The position numbers and the translations under genes were made by a program. A stretch of DNA of 64,000 nucleotides, taken from positions 24,864,501 through 24,928,500 of the forward strand of contig OZ017799.1 in NCBI GenBank assembly GCA_963969395.1. The letters are read 5' to 3'. Below are positions 51,313 to 63,849 of the stretch, piece after piece. Below the pieces are notes generated by a model. That model had not been told where the DNA came from and did no database searches. It saw only the letters and a list, made by a program, of their open reading frames with translations. Source of the DNA: Pseudoscleropodium purum (taxonomy: Eukaryota > Streptophyta > Bryopsida > Hypnales > Brachytheciaceae). The stretch's first letter is position 1. Every line of letters begins with the position of its first letter.

Positions 51313-53321
51313 CATTGGTATTCCTATTTTATTTTGGTAGCCATGAACATTTTGGAGTAGACATTATGCTCAATTTAACTAGTCACGTGCATGAACATTT
51401 TATCAAGTATTTCACTAATAATGAAACTTAGTGTTATGATACCTATAGTATTACATATCCTATCATGCAACCCACTCTAATTCTCATTTTAGTGGATGAT
51501 TAGTGTTTATGTTGATAATTAATGTTAATGTCAAATACAAATATGGTGCAAGTTTAGCCATCTTTGTTTTTAATTGTCAACTATTTTTTTATTTCGAGGT
51601 TACTTGAATGAACTTTTAGAAGATGGTATTGGTCATTTCTTTATAGTAGTATTTTTTGACTTCTCTAAATAAAAAGACACCTAATCTACAAATAACTATG
51701 ATTGTCAATAATGGATTTTAACAACTTCTATTTCCTTTTTTTTGAGATATAAAACCAATCTTTTTTAAATTTGAGACCACCTAAAAAATTACATCTTATC
51801 AAGTCTAGTTTCAACTCCAATTTGATACTTTGAACAATCCATAAAAATTAATATTTTATTGCAATTTCAACTTTAATTAGGTCTATAACCATAGTTTGAT
51901 GATTTCTAATTTTTGAAAGATATGGTAGCTTGATTTACACATGATGATCTATACTACCGTATCTAAATATTTAGGTTGGCATTTTGTATTGAATGTTTTT
52001 AATTCCAGTTGATTAAAGTAAGTTTGAAAGGTCAAAATTGACTGTGATTTGTTGTAAAATTGTCCCATTAGATTCTTACAAAAAAACATTTTGAAAATTC
52101 ATAGTTCATTAATACAAAGTCTAAAAAATACATCTTAAGAGAATCTAGAATTCTCTTTTGACTATCACCAAGTCCCAACTAAAGATTTTATAGTTCAATA
52201 AACTTTTATAGAAACCATTCTCAAATCTTCATTGGGATACATTTTGGTGATGTTACCTTTGGACATGGATCAAAGTCAACAACCAATGTTGTCTTATTGA
52301 GGCCCAAAGGAATGTTGTTTCCTAAAGAGGGTAAGGTAGGAGGTCTATAAATTGACCATTTAAGCCTACCTACTTCATCAATGACAATAATAAATATTTC
52401 AAATTCATAAAGTAGGAGGTGTTGAATGATGAAAGAAAATCGCCAATTGTTAATAACTTTGATACAAAACTAGAAATTGTAAACTCTATTGGTTAGAATG
52501 TTCTCTCTCTCTCTCTCTCCAATTGAACCGATGTCAAATAACCATGTAGGCAAATCTACAATTTACATAGTAGAAGAGTGGATCCAATAACTAAATACAA
52601 ACTTTGTAATTAGTCCAAAGATTTCTCATCAAATCAATCATTCCATCCATGCTTTGTCTGTACATGACAATAAAGTGCTCCCTCCAAATTTGCACCATCA
52701 TCATTGTGAGTACATCTTCGACATCAATATGTATCTATTCAAGTAGAAGAAACAATTTCAAAACCTCAACCGAAAAAATTGACTTTTCATAGTATTTGCA
52801 TACAATATCCAAATTAATGTTGCATTGGGAATGTCTATTTACTTGAAAAGAAGAAAATAAGGTAATAGTATACAAGTACAATAACAAAAAGCAATGGTTT
52901 GGTAGATACCTATTTTGTTCTTACCTTGCACCTGAATATGCAAAGGCCAAAAGTTTTACCTCATTTTTGAACTTGAGATCTATAACCATAGAATGCTAAT
53001 TTTTTAAATATAGACTAATCTTCTAAGAAAATTTGAATCACGATATTTCTACAATCAATTATAAACCCTATAGAGAAGTTTTCATATTTTTTGAACATCA
53101 ATTGCATTTGATATGCCTTTGATATGCATTGTTTTGCATTTTATTCAAAATCAAAATAATTTCAAATTTGCACAAAAAATATTCAAGATTTGTACAACTA
53201 ATAGAAGATATGTAATCACATGTATGGAAAACAAATACTCCCTCCCTCCCCAAATGATCTTCTTATTAGCATGTATTTCTTGTCTCCAAAAGATCTTTTG
53301 TATTGTGACATGGAAGGAAGG
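51313..53321. other. intergenic sequence, no gene
   Basis: AT-rich. It contains a (TC)n run at 52502-52519 and a weak third copy of repeat family D at about 52690-52920. Confidence 0.4.
52502..52519. repeat. (TC)n microsatellite
   Basis: Nine TC units in AT-rich intergenic DNA. Confidence 0.9.
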
Positions 53322-53609
53322 CATTAGAAGAGTTTTGGGGGGTCTAGAAGCCTGTTTCGGGCATGTTCCCCCGTAGCTGTTCCTCGCAGCAAGGGGAACG
53401 GCCTACTATCAAAATTTTCTTTTTCATAAAAATAAAATAAATTTTTAGTCTCCAAATGCAAAACTTTTTTAAAAAGAAAATCTTTTTTTTTTTGGATCAA
53501 TGACGTGGCAGGGTCTCGGCCACGTCAGATCACTATGTCAAACCTGTTTCCTGCGTTTATAGGCTGTGATAACTTACAAGCATCTAAAGGCCCCCCAAAT
53601 CTTCTAATG
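53322..53609 (+). mobile_element. CATTAGAAG-ended element, copy B5 (288 bp)
   Basis: The ends CATTAGAAGAGTTTTGGGGG and CCCCCCAAATCTTCTAATG form inverted repeats. It has the clearest core of the family: TGACGTGGCAGGGTCTCGG followed by CCACGTCA. Closest in the window to copy B3. Confidence 0.85.
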
Positions 53610-55000
53610 CCTACAACTAGTAAGAAAAATAGTAAGATGTAATTTAATACTTAACCATGGGTTTCAAGATTTTGTTTGATATAGGATTTGGAGAATGAAA
53701 TTGGTTGGTAAAAAATAAAAGTTCCTTTTGGCCCTAGCTTTCAAATACATTGTCACTTCTAATTGGTTAAATAATGATGGGAGTCAAACCATAGAAACTA
53801 TAGAAAAGCTATGAGGCACCTCTTCTCCATTTTACTAGTGTTATTCTCCTTCTGTCATCTTAGCCAATGGAAATTTTTGTTGACTTTCTCAACAATGCTA
53901 TGCAAAGTGGGGGAAGGACAATGAGCACTATGGGAAGGATAACAATCAACAGAAGAGCTAAAGAAACAATTGGCTAATAGTGCTCCATAAAAATGGCCAA
54001 ATAATCCTACTTTAAAATGGTCCAAAACTACACTTTTTAAACTAATTTGAAATTCAAACTTCTAGGATGGTAGGAGTGCATCCAACTCTACTTACATTTG
54101 AAAGATGGTTTAAAAAAAATTATTTTTAACCTTAATCCAAACCATTTTATCTAACAAGATCATTGTGGGATAGAGGGAGTACGAGAAATCACATTTAAAG
54201 TGGTAAGTCATTATTGAACCCTACAAGTTTTCATTGGTTCCTTCGAAGTCTTTTGCACTCCCCCAATTGAGAAGACAATATAAGCTTCAATTTCAATCTT
54301 CTAAATTTAGAATTCTACTTGTTTCCATCTTGACTACATTCCACTATTTCCATATGATTGCTCCAATTCCAGCCCTAGTGCCTCAAAAGCATCCCATGGT
54401 CACAAAGTGAATTCTCCATATGTCAATACAAAAATTCGAAAGGTCATTTCAAAAATCCAGCAACCCAATTTCCAACCTACAGGTCGAGATAGCAATGAGA
54501 GGTTATAAGTTAATTCAATTTGGTGTATTCATGTACAGGCTATTAATTGGCCTAGAAATCAAGTGTTTAATGAATGTACTATGGTGCAAAAGTCTTTTAC
54601 ATAGAAATTGATCCCCCAGTTACAAATTTCTTCTTTTTTGAACTTCATAGATCATATTTATCAATACCTTTTGTCCCATACCCTGAGATCATTTAGGGAT
54701 TTTAAAGTTTATGTTAGCAATACTCGTTTGCACAGGACTGTGTTCACACTGCATCAGAGTGGTTGTTTCTCATCTACCAGAGCACAAACTCAATGACCCT
54801 GCCCACTTTCCGAAGCCCCTCAAAGGGCATGAGTTACAGTGTATCCACCCCTGCCCAACTGCTCAACTAACACCAACAATAACACGTCGACATCGCACCA
54901 AGATGACAGATGGTGATACTCCTCTAAAATGCAAACATGACTCACACCTGTTTGCACTTGTCTTGTATACTTCAGAAGCATTTTCTAACCAGTGAATTAT
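53610..55000. other. intergenic sequence and probable 3' region of GSH1
   Basis: The composition becomes more even towards the ligase stop codon at 55001. The right part likely holds its 3' UTR (minus strand). No other gene recognised. Confidence 0.45.
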
Positions 55001-58000
55001 CTAATAAAGAAGGTGCTCAAAAACGGGATCAACGTTTCCACCCCACTTCCCATGATAGAGGCTCAAAAGATGCTCTGCTGGAGTCACGCCTGCACGCAAC
55101 AATGAAACTCCGCATTTTGAGAAACAGGATCATAGTCATCTGTAACAGCAAATGTAATTGCTCCTTGCCTACCAAATTATCAGTTGGAGATCACAAATAA
55201 CATTCTGGAACCCATCATGTCAGATCCACTATATTGTTGAGTCATTAGTGAGTAAAAGTGAACGGTAAAAATGGTCTCCTAAAAGGAATATTTGATCAAC
55301 AATACCACTGTCCAAGGGACCAAGACTGCGCGCCTTCAAGAAAGTTATGCATTGAGGAAAAGTAGAAGATATACCTGTACTCACAGTCTCCTCGATGTCT
55401 TTTAAGAAACCAACCTCGTTAAGGCCTCGTCGAGTCAATCCACCCTGCTTTCCCAGAAACGTTTTAGAAAGAGATTTTTACAGCACATCAATTCTTGTCG
55501 AAGGGTTGCTGGGATTATATCCTAAACCCATACCTATTAACTATGAGCGTCAGCTTTATTGGTGTTATAATAAAGGCCAAAATACACAGGTATGAGATGA
55601 AACAAATCACTTTGTAACGAAGTCAATACCTTCGCAAGTTTGAAGATATCCTGTGCCACATGCTTCAGGAGTCCATCTCTAAAGGGAACATTCAGACCCA
55701 ACTTTGGAACCTGGCAAAGTTCAAACTTATCAGATGATGGTTGTAACCTCATCGATATTGAAAAACAAATGTTAGCGAAAAATTAAGGCATTAAGGATCA
55801 AGTGTCCTGTTTTCATAGCTCTCGGCAACGTAGTCAATACACGAAACTACGAATTTTTTTATTTTTAATAATAATAAAAATAAAACACTAACCTTTACGC
55901 GGAGCATCGCTCGCTCCCTCTCAGTCCAGTCGCTAATGATGTCCAAAGCACCTTGAAGCGATTCCTCATCATACAACAAGCCTGTCTAAAAATGACAAAC
56001 AGAATGTTTTTACTAGAACATGGATAAGAAAACAAAGAACAAACCTCACAAGTACTTGTTTTGAACACTGTACGCTGCAACTTATCAGACTTTCATTGAA
56101 TTCACGTTGAGTAATACATTTAACTAGCACCTCTAAGTATTTATTAATAACAATGCAGATGCCAACGTACCCAGAAAGCAGGTAAAGCACACAATCGTCG
56201 CCATGGACCACCATCAGCCCCCCTCATCTCCAAGTAGCGTTTCAGTCTCACCTGCAGCCCATGATGTTCGATCAATCAGGGTCCACATATCGTAGTATCA
56301 ATAAAGGTCAACATACTAGATGAGTACCAATTCGGACAAAATAAACAAGAGCCAGTTACTGAGGTGCAATGACTGACCATGTAAATGTCGCATACGTAAT
56401 TTTACTAATCTGCAACTGAAATCATTCTTTTACTTGCTACGATAATCAAATGACTGGGCAACAACCTCGGGAAAGATGGTTGTTAAGTGATTTTCCCAAT
56501 CGCTCAATGTTGGCTTCTCCCCAGGTAAAACAGGTAACTTGCCAGCCAGAAAATCCTGCAGAGTACAAGAAGTGCTTCATCAACAAGTGTTGAGACCCCA
56601 ATACTCAAAATTCTGTCGCGTCAGTCCAACTAACTTCTGCAAACTTCAGAACACTAAATCGAACTCCAAGAGCCATAACATTGTGCAGCACATGAGTTTA
56701 TAAAATACGACCAAAAGGTAAATTGACTAAGATTGGACGCCAGACAATTTAAACAGTAGCTAGAATAGTGTTACCCTAAATGATAGCCCAGAACAATCAA
56801 TATACTGACTGTTTCGATACACGAAGTACATGGGCACATCTAGTGCATATTCGACATACTTCTCAAACCTGCAAGACAATAGCTCGTGAATAAGAAATGG
56901 GGCGTAAGGCAATAGTTGCACTCAGCACAAAATCCGCTCACTGAAATTGTCGAATGAAAATATTAGAATCTAAAGTTTTAGAGCAATGGACTAATTTTCC
57001 CAAGAAAACTTCATATAAAAATAAATAAAAATTTAGGTCCAGATTTGTGCTCACCCAAAACCATCTTCAAATACAAACGGCAAGTCTCCCGACCGGTTGT
57101 TGTCCACATCTGTCCATATGTGACTGCAATAAAACCGAACTCAGTTGTCAATTTGCGAGATTAGCACAATGAAGCGACTCAAACGTCCTCCATTTGCTTA
57201 TAAAACAACGACTTAACATTAATCGGCAGGGTACTGGTTTTATAAACTAGTCAACGGCGAACTAATCTTTACCTTCTGAAACTTAAGAAGCCATTTGGCT
57301 TCCCTTCGGTAAAAGGAGAGTTTGCAAAAAGGGCAGTTGCAATCTGTCAGGGGAACAATTAAGTTTAATAAGGCTTAGAAATATATAAAAGCATCTCAAA
57401 CACATGCGAGACAATAGTATAAATTCGACCCAGTTTCCCCCAAACGAATAACTGATAAACACGGATCGTGCGAAAACCATCAACACATGCAAGAAACAAA
57501 GACTCAAACATTTTGGACGGAGAAAGCCATGGAAACCCTGATACTTACAGGTTGTAGGGCAAGACCCACGCGAAACTTCTTAACCATGTCTTCCTCTGAA
57601 TCAAAGTCCAGGTTGACCTGCATATGAGTTTAAGCTCAAAGGGGCCATCATCAACAGTACCAGGAAGGCTAAAAGGAAGGATATCATAATATCAAAATCA
57701 GGAATATGAGGAAATGACTGTCAACTGCGAGATTTGAAGTGATATGACTACAGAGGAAAAGAAGGTGTAGCAAGTTCACCTGTACTGTGCAAGTGCGAAA
57801 CATCATATCCAGACCAAACGAGCCAACTTTTGGCATGTAATTCCGCATTATCTCATACCTGCCCTGTTTCAATCATTGCAGAATGTTCACTAACGATCCA
57901 GAAGGGCACGCAGGATATTACCCCTCCAGCCTCTCTTGCACAAACCACCACAGTGGGAATATAGATTCTGCACCAGTCAGAAAAGAGAAATATCATGCAG

Positions 58001-59808
58001 ATTCGCAGGTTATGTCACACAACAGCAGCATGAGAAGTCCAGTATCATTCTCAAGATAAGTAGGAGCTCGGTGCGTCCCTCATAGCTGCATGATGATGTT
58101 GTGTAGGAAAATGATCTACCTTCGGCATAATGGGGGTTTCTGCCACACTCCACTTCGGTTGGAACCCGATTCCTGCGAACCCCAGGCCAAGCTCCTCTGC
58201 AACAGTCTTCACCTGCACACTCCCTTTGCTTGTTAGAGGATTCCCTGCAGATACTTCAAAAGACGAGCGCGCAAGAACGGAGAATTCTAGATTGCTCGAA
58301 AGAAAGCCAACACTGCTAGACGCACATTATTGCTACCACCCAGGCTGCCAATGTTTTCGCTATGAGAGAGTGGAAAGTGTGCTACAGAGTGCACAACGAT
58401 AGTACGGCAACTGTGAAGGATATTCCAGAATTTCCTTTTAGAAAAGGTCATGATAAAGATATTCGAAAGTACATACCTGATACAGATGGGAGTTGACTTC
58501 GGCACATGTTTGATGAAGTGTACGCAGAGGGGCACCGCTCAATTCAAACTGACCCCCAGGTTCAAGAGAGACACTTTGACCATGCTGCAATCTCACCACA
58601 ACCAAATCTCAATCGACAAAATCTCCAGAATCCTGTGATTCATGTACACAAGATATCCCACTCCCCGCAGGAAATTGAGCAAGAAGGAGCTCCAGAAAAA
58701 GCAAATACACGTAAGGTAGACGAACAAAATTGCAGTACCTACCTAAATGCGACATTCCAAAAGGAGTACGTACTGATTTTGAGAATGTACACCACCACAA
58801 TATCAGAACTCGTGTCAGTTTTACGTTATCTAACACAGAATATTGAAACCACATTACTTTTGCACACATCGCATTCTACTGTGCATTGTGCTTGCATTGA
58901 TTGCAAACAAGTGTATATAAAATTGACCATTTCAGTAATTGTAACTTTGCTCAAAGTGACCAAAGTGTCGCTTCTAGAAGTAGTTACCTTACCCTAAAGG
59001 ATGAAGTCCTTGCTACTCTCAATTGCAGAACTCAGAATTAGGTTTTAATTTGGTAAAGAGCAGGAAAGAGAAAGGCTGCGAGAGCTCACAAATGTCAGTC
59101 CAATTATGTTATCCCCCTCCATCACTCTCTCCCACTCAAACCGCTCCGACATGCCCTTCAGAAGTTGACTAATTTGATCGTACGTCATGGGCTGCAGCGA
59201 GTCCAGCTGAAACCCAAATTTCTCATGCTCCGTACCGATCCTGCACACACCCCACCACAACAATTGCAGCTAACAATTTTGTGATAAAATCAAAGCTCAC
59301 ATTGAATTCCGTAAAACTACAACAACAATAACAGCATCGAAAACTTCCAAAACTTCAAATCCGAATTCTAATTCTTTCCCAAAACCCCGAATTCAACTTC
59401 AAATTCGTACATTCAATTAAAACCCATAACGCACCTCCACTTCTCCTTAGGTTTACACCCGGACGCCAAGTACGCCACCAAATCCTGCCTTGTCAGGGGT
59501 TCCCGGCTCCCGGCTCCATGCTCATCATTCTTCGGTGGACTCGCCGCGACAATGCACAAATGCTGCTTGGTCCTCCTCTGGCTTCTGCCTGGACCATTCT
59601 CTTCGCCTGCTAGAATGGCTGGAATGGCTGGAATGGCACTCCATCTTGATGCCAACAAGCGACTACTACTTCTTCTGCTTCTTCTTCGTGAACCCAGCTG
59701 ACCACCACACACGACGACGTTGCGGCTTTCGACAATAGCAGCGCCCGGCTTGGCGAAGGCGATGGCGAGGCTGCTCCCTGTAGCGGCTGCGTGGGTCAGG
59801 GCGGCCAT
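55001..59808 (-). CDS. GSH1: glutamate-cysteine ligase, plastid type
   Basis: Fifteen exons (minus strand): 59435-59808, 59090-59240, 58477-58584, 58120-58212, 57780-57863, 57549-57617, 57273-57343, 57055-57123, 56775-56868, 56466-56555, 56171-56251, 55893-55985, 55630-55710, 55375-55444, 55001-55089. Every junction is GT..AG and keeps frame; the product is 538 residues (Arabidopsis GSH1 is 522). The enzyme joins L-glutamate and L-cysteine with ATP to make gamma-glutamylcysteine, the limiting step of glutathione synthesis, in plastids. Residues 1 to about 100 are Ala/Ser/Arg-rich without conserved domain, as expected of a transit peptide. The family core runs from [12 protein letters not shown] to the C-terminus, with [23 protein letters not shown] and [17 protein letters not shown]. 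The redox pair Cys202 (HQTC) and Cys422 (RRLC) is present. The second pair seen in rosids is not: Cys365 remains but its partner is Val380. The start ATG sits in a strong ACCACCATGG context. Confidence 0.95.
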
Positions 59809-61168
59809 GGTGGTTCGTTAGTTTGTCGTCTCGCGGAGGTCTGTCACAACATGTGGAACTCGCAGCAACGGGCGAACGATGCGCGAGCGAGAGGGGGAGC
59901 GAAACACATGTCTGACTGGCTTATTACTGTATGGAAAAGAACGAAGCCGATGTGGCGGTACGATGGGCATCGGACGGTTGGAGTTGGGGTTGGGAACCGA
60001 CGGTGAAGATGGCAGCGCGCGTGGTCATAGGCATGCTTTGTTCTTCATTCCTGCCGGCGAACTTTCGTGGTCACCAGCTCTGTTAGTTCTACTGCTGCAG
60101 CGAAGGCGGCGGCCAGGACAGCTGGCGTTCATCAAAAAGATACTTTTTTCCCGTCAGAAGGCTACTTTTTTCCCATCAGAAAGATACTAATTGTCGTACA
60201 TCTTGAGCGTTTCAGTTGTAAGTTATTGTGCACGAAGAATCTTTTCTTCCATCAAAAAGATATGTTCAGAGTTCTACTAAATTCCTATCTATTTTCTTCT
60301 TTCGTCTATCCACTTGGATTTTTACTCAGATTCTTCGCTACACTCTCCATTGTTCTAATAGCTTCACACTAGCTAGTTCATGATTTAATTTGAGTTTTAT
60401 TTCGATGAATCCTGGGAGCTAGGTTCCTTAGTCTGGAAGCAGACAGACATGCATTGTCAGTGAGGGCATGCTTGCCAGCTCCGTGTTCCAGGTGCACGCA
60501 AAGCCAGTCATTCTTCCTGTTTTCTTGTCTTTGGGGCGGATCCAAAAATTTGGTTGACGCAGACAGTTCTGCTGAAATTTTGCTTAATATTTCGTGGTAA
60601 TTGGTAGCAGGAGTAATAGTAATATTCAACAAATTTTGGACAAATTTGCTCTGAACTCTGGATAAATAGTTGCATTTCCTTCCTTACGAGTCCTGTAGGA
60701 CTGTGGCTTGACCAGAATATTTGATAAAATCTGGGGAATTCGGTCCAAAAAAGAAAGTCTGCGGGAAGGGCTATACTGTGCGACACTACTTTTGACATCG
60801 GAGGTTGCCTATGGCTGGGCTGGGCCGGGCATCTGTTGGAGTGCAGTAATGCACTCGATTTGGTTCCTCCGCTCAAGCTATAGGGACCAGGGCTGGAGCT
60901 TCCTGTAAATGCAAGAACTCAGAAAATTGGGTCATATCTCCTCTGTAAGGGATATTCACAAATTTATTTCCCAACTTACTGTCAGTGAGTGCAGATGAAT
61001 TGGTAAGGATATGACCCACATCACTCAAAATCCACAGTTAGTATCGCTTTCCTGGCCTCCACTAATCCACTTCCTATCAGTGTCATACCAAAATACCACT
61101 AAAAGTACCTCCAAAAAGCATGATATACATGATCCTCATGTGCATTCGCACTCAGTTTTTCTACTCCT
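59809..61168. promoter_or_regulatory. GSH1 upstream region and 3' flank of the next gene
   Basis: The first ~200 bases are GC-rich with a CT-rich stretch on the minus strand, as expected for the GSH1 5' UTR and core promoter; no certain TATA box. A short tandem repeat lies at 60129-60187. The remainder up to the stop codon of the ZNF830-like gene shows nothing recognisable. Confidence 0.45.
60129..60187. repeat. ~24-bp imperfect tandem repeat upstream of GSH1
   Basis: Units of the form CATCAAAAAGATACTTTTTT (second and third diverged: GTCAGAAGGCTACTTTTTT, CATCAGAAAGATACT) follow each other. A further unit (CATCAAAAAGATA) occurs at about 60251. They lie about 320 bases upstream of the GSH1 start codon. 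Confidence 0.7.
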
Positions 61169-63176
61169 TCATATTTCCTTCGCTCTCCAGTCAATGGCAG
61201 TGTCATCGTCGTCGTCCTCTTCAGAATCATCATCATCGTCAACACCCATGGCAGCCGGGAAAGCCACTACGCTCTCTGCTTTCACCTTTGCCACCCTCTC
61301 TTCTTTTGCCTTTCGTAGAATCTCAACTCTCTCCATGAGTGACCTAAAACAAAAGAACATATGAGCTATCAGTAACAAACTTGCATCTAAAACAAGAAAA
61401 GTATCCTTGAAAGAGGAAGAAACTCTTGAATGAGACGAGATATTGCTACCAAAACAGGCCTAAACCATCATGCTAAGTCCTATACACATTAATGCCACTT
61501 ACATGACTTCAGCTGTAATTGATTGCCTACAAATCTTCAGCTGTTTAGAAAACACGTAAGAGCCTTGTTGTAAGGAAATAAGTGATACCTTTGCTCGATC
61601 CCTTCAAGTTCTTCTCTAATATCTGCTGCTTCTTCCTGACAGAACATTGAGCTTTGCATCAGAGAAAACTTGCGAGAGAGTTGTTAAAGCAAATCTCAGG
61701 TGTGAAGGTAAACTACCGTGGAAGAAGAACGAATAAGAATTGAGTCCTTAGAGCATAAAACCTCATCTTCTTCTTGCTGAACGTCAGCTGCCACCAAGTC
61801 CACCTTGATGCTCTTTTGAAACTCTTTATATTCCTCCCTACAACATATGAATTCGATGAGCAATTGGCAAACAAATTGTGACTTGGTATTCGATACACAA
61901 GGCAACAATAGATACAGATAGCAGCAATAAAATGCACATGCAAGACAAACAAATCCCCACTCATAGACAATCTACTCGAACAATGGATCAGGGGAGAAGA
62001 TTCTCACTTGATGTCAACTTTGGGAGGTTCTAAGCCTCGTGCCCGGTGATCCGCGTCAACATTGTCAAAGAAACCTTCAGGAACTTTCCCAGATGCAATT
62101 TCAGAAGGTGTTGAAGATTTTGCAGGCTGCACAACTCCATTTTGTGTATTTCTGACTACATGTTCCTGAATAGCTGGAGCACTCGTGGGTGTCTGCTGCT
62201 TGCCTGCTTCTGCAAAACACGCAATGTAAATAGATATGATCAAATCAAATCCCACTCTCGATCTCCCTCTCCCTTGTATCGCAGTGACTAACGAAATTTT
62301 GCATGCAGCGTCATATAGATAATCCAAAAGAGATATTAAGATCATCACGAGCGTTCACAAAATATTCTTTCAATAAAATCAATCAATAGTGATCAAAAAT
62401 AGTTTTATTCAAGTTAAGGGACACCTACCATCCACGCGCACTCGTTTAGCACTTGGAGCAGCAGAAGAGTCGAAAAAATCAGCAGGTAGTTTAGAGGTCG
62501 GCGCCCTTGGTGTGTCAAAGAAATCTGCTGGTAGTCTGGTGGAACTGGAAACGGTAGCAGCTGGTGGACTGGCTTTGGGAGCAGCTGGCGGTCCGGTTGA
62601 GTTTATTTTGGGAACAGGTGGAGGTTTTCTAGCATTCACCTAAAATGCACTTCAAGGAATTAGCAAACAAGAAGTTTCAGATTTCAAATTGACTTCTTCA
62701 AAATAAAACCAAGTGGCTCTTCACCAAAAACATTCGAGAGCAGAAGCTCTTTGCAGGTAGTTTCAACAGTCATAAGAGGCGAGTAAAATTGCTACAACAG
62801 CATCACATACGTCCGCAAGAAACAAACTTCACCACATAAGAAAAGGAACGTTACCAAAAAATCCAAACAGCCAGATTGTCAACTATGCCCCCATAAAGTG
62901 GTCACAAAAGCCCCAGAAGGCAAATCCGAATCAGCTAGCATCATCTTAAACTCTTCCAAATAAAATTACAAACTATGAAAGACATGAAAATACTCGACGC
63001 TCCCATGTTCAACTTTCCCACTCCCTAATTTGACCCTTTCGGCTGCCGTCACAAGCAATGAACACCCTAAACTGCCAATAAAGAAATCGAGAACTTACAA
63101 TGCTTGCGCGGGTTACAGCTGGGGCGGGCTTGGCGGACTTTGGAAATCGTCTCTTCACAGGTGTCGGTCCGGTCAT
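61169..63176 (-). CDS. ZNF830/CCDC16-like nuclear protein lacking the N-terminal zinc finger
   Basis: Six exons (minus strand): 63099-63176, 62429-62639, 62008-62209, 61762-61837, 61589-61635, 61169-61343. All use GT..AG in frame and give 262 residues. A second in-frame donor for exon 4 at 61717 would add 15 residues. Matches to plant ZNF830-type proteins, by recall: repeated LPADFFD motifs (residues about 60-85), PEGFFDNVDADHRARG, the following KEEYKEF segment, a coiled-coil-like ERVEILRKAKEERVAK region and an acidic Asp/Glu run before a C-terminal DWRAKEI. Family members are nuclear proteins linked to pre-mRNA splicing and genome stability. The usual N-terminal C2H2 (matrin-type) finger is absent: exon 1 encodes a short basic segment starting MTGPTPVKRR, an in-frame TAA lies 8 codons upstream of its ATG, and no finger was seen in intron 1. 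Either the finger was lost or this is a distinct paralogue. The start is fairly secure. Confidence 0.8.
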
Positions 63177-63840
63177 TGCTTCTTGAATTCCCCCAAATTA
63201 AACCTATCTCGCAACTGGCCACCGACTTCACAGAGGAAACAGTTATACCGTACATGAAGGTCAGATTCGGCACCTGAGCGCCGAAAGACTTTAGTTATCG
63301 CGCGCGAAGGGTTTCGGCAGGTGAAACTCCTCGTTTTAGGGTTTAGCCATTCCGACGCTTTAAGGCCAAATCCCTGGCTACAGTGACGGTGCGGGTGCTT
63401 TTCTTGCTCTTTGTTAGGTGACAGGTAGTCGATGTCAACTTAGCTATGCTAAGTTTCCAGACTTTGGTTCTCGAGAAATGCTAGTAAGATATGTGACCGC
63501 ACAAAACTGGCTTGCTTTACTTGAAAATTTCATGTCACAAGCAAGGCTTTGAATGTGCATGTACTCTCCATCCTCCAATTGACTTTCCTCCTGCAACAAA
63601 TTCTAAGGCTACCGAATGCATACTCACAGAACTGAAGACTGCAAATCAAGCACATACAGGTAGCACTCTATGTTGCATACATTCAAGTTTCTGTTGTTAT
63701 TCACCTGCACATAGGATACAATGCAAATGATTAGAACAACAAAGTCCTCTCCATCAACGTAGAACTTATATGTTTGGTACACATGCCTAAAAAATAGCAC
63801 CATCCAGACAAAACAGTGAAGGGAGGGATACAGAAAATAA
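63177..63840. promoter_or_regulatory. upstream region of the ZNF830-like gene
   Basis: 63.18-63.42 kb is GC-richer and CpG-containing, and fits the promoter and 5' UTR of the minus-strand gene. 63.43-63.84 kb shows no recognisable exon but may be intron or 3' region of the gene entering from the right. Confidence 0.35.
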
Positions 63841-63849
63841 GAAGAGGTG

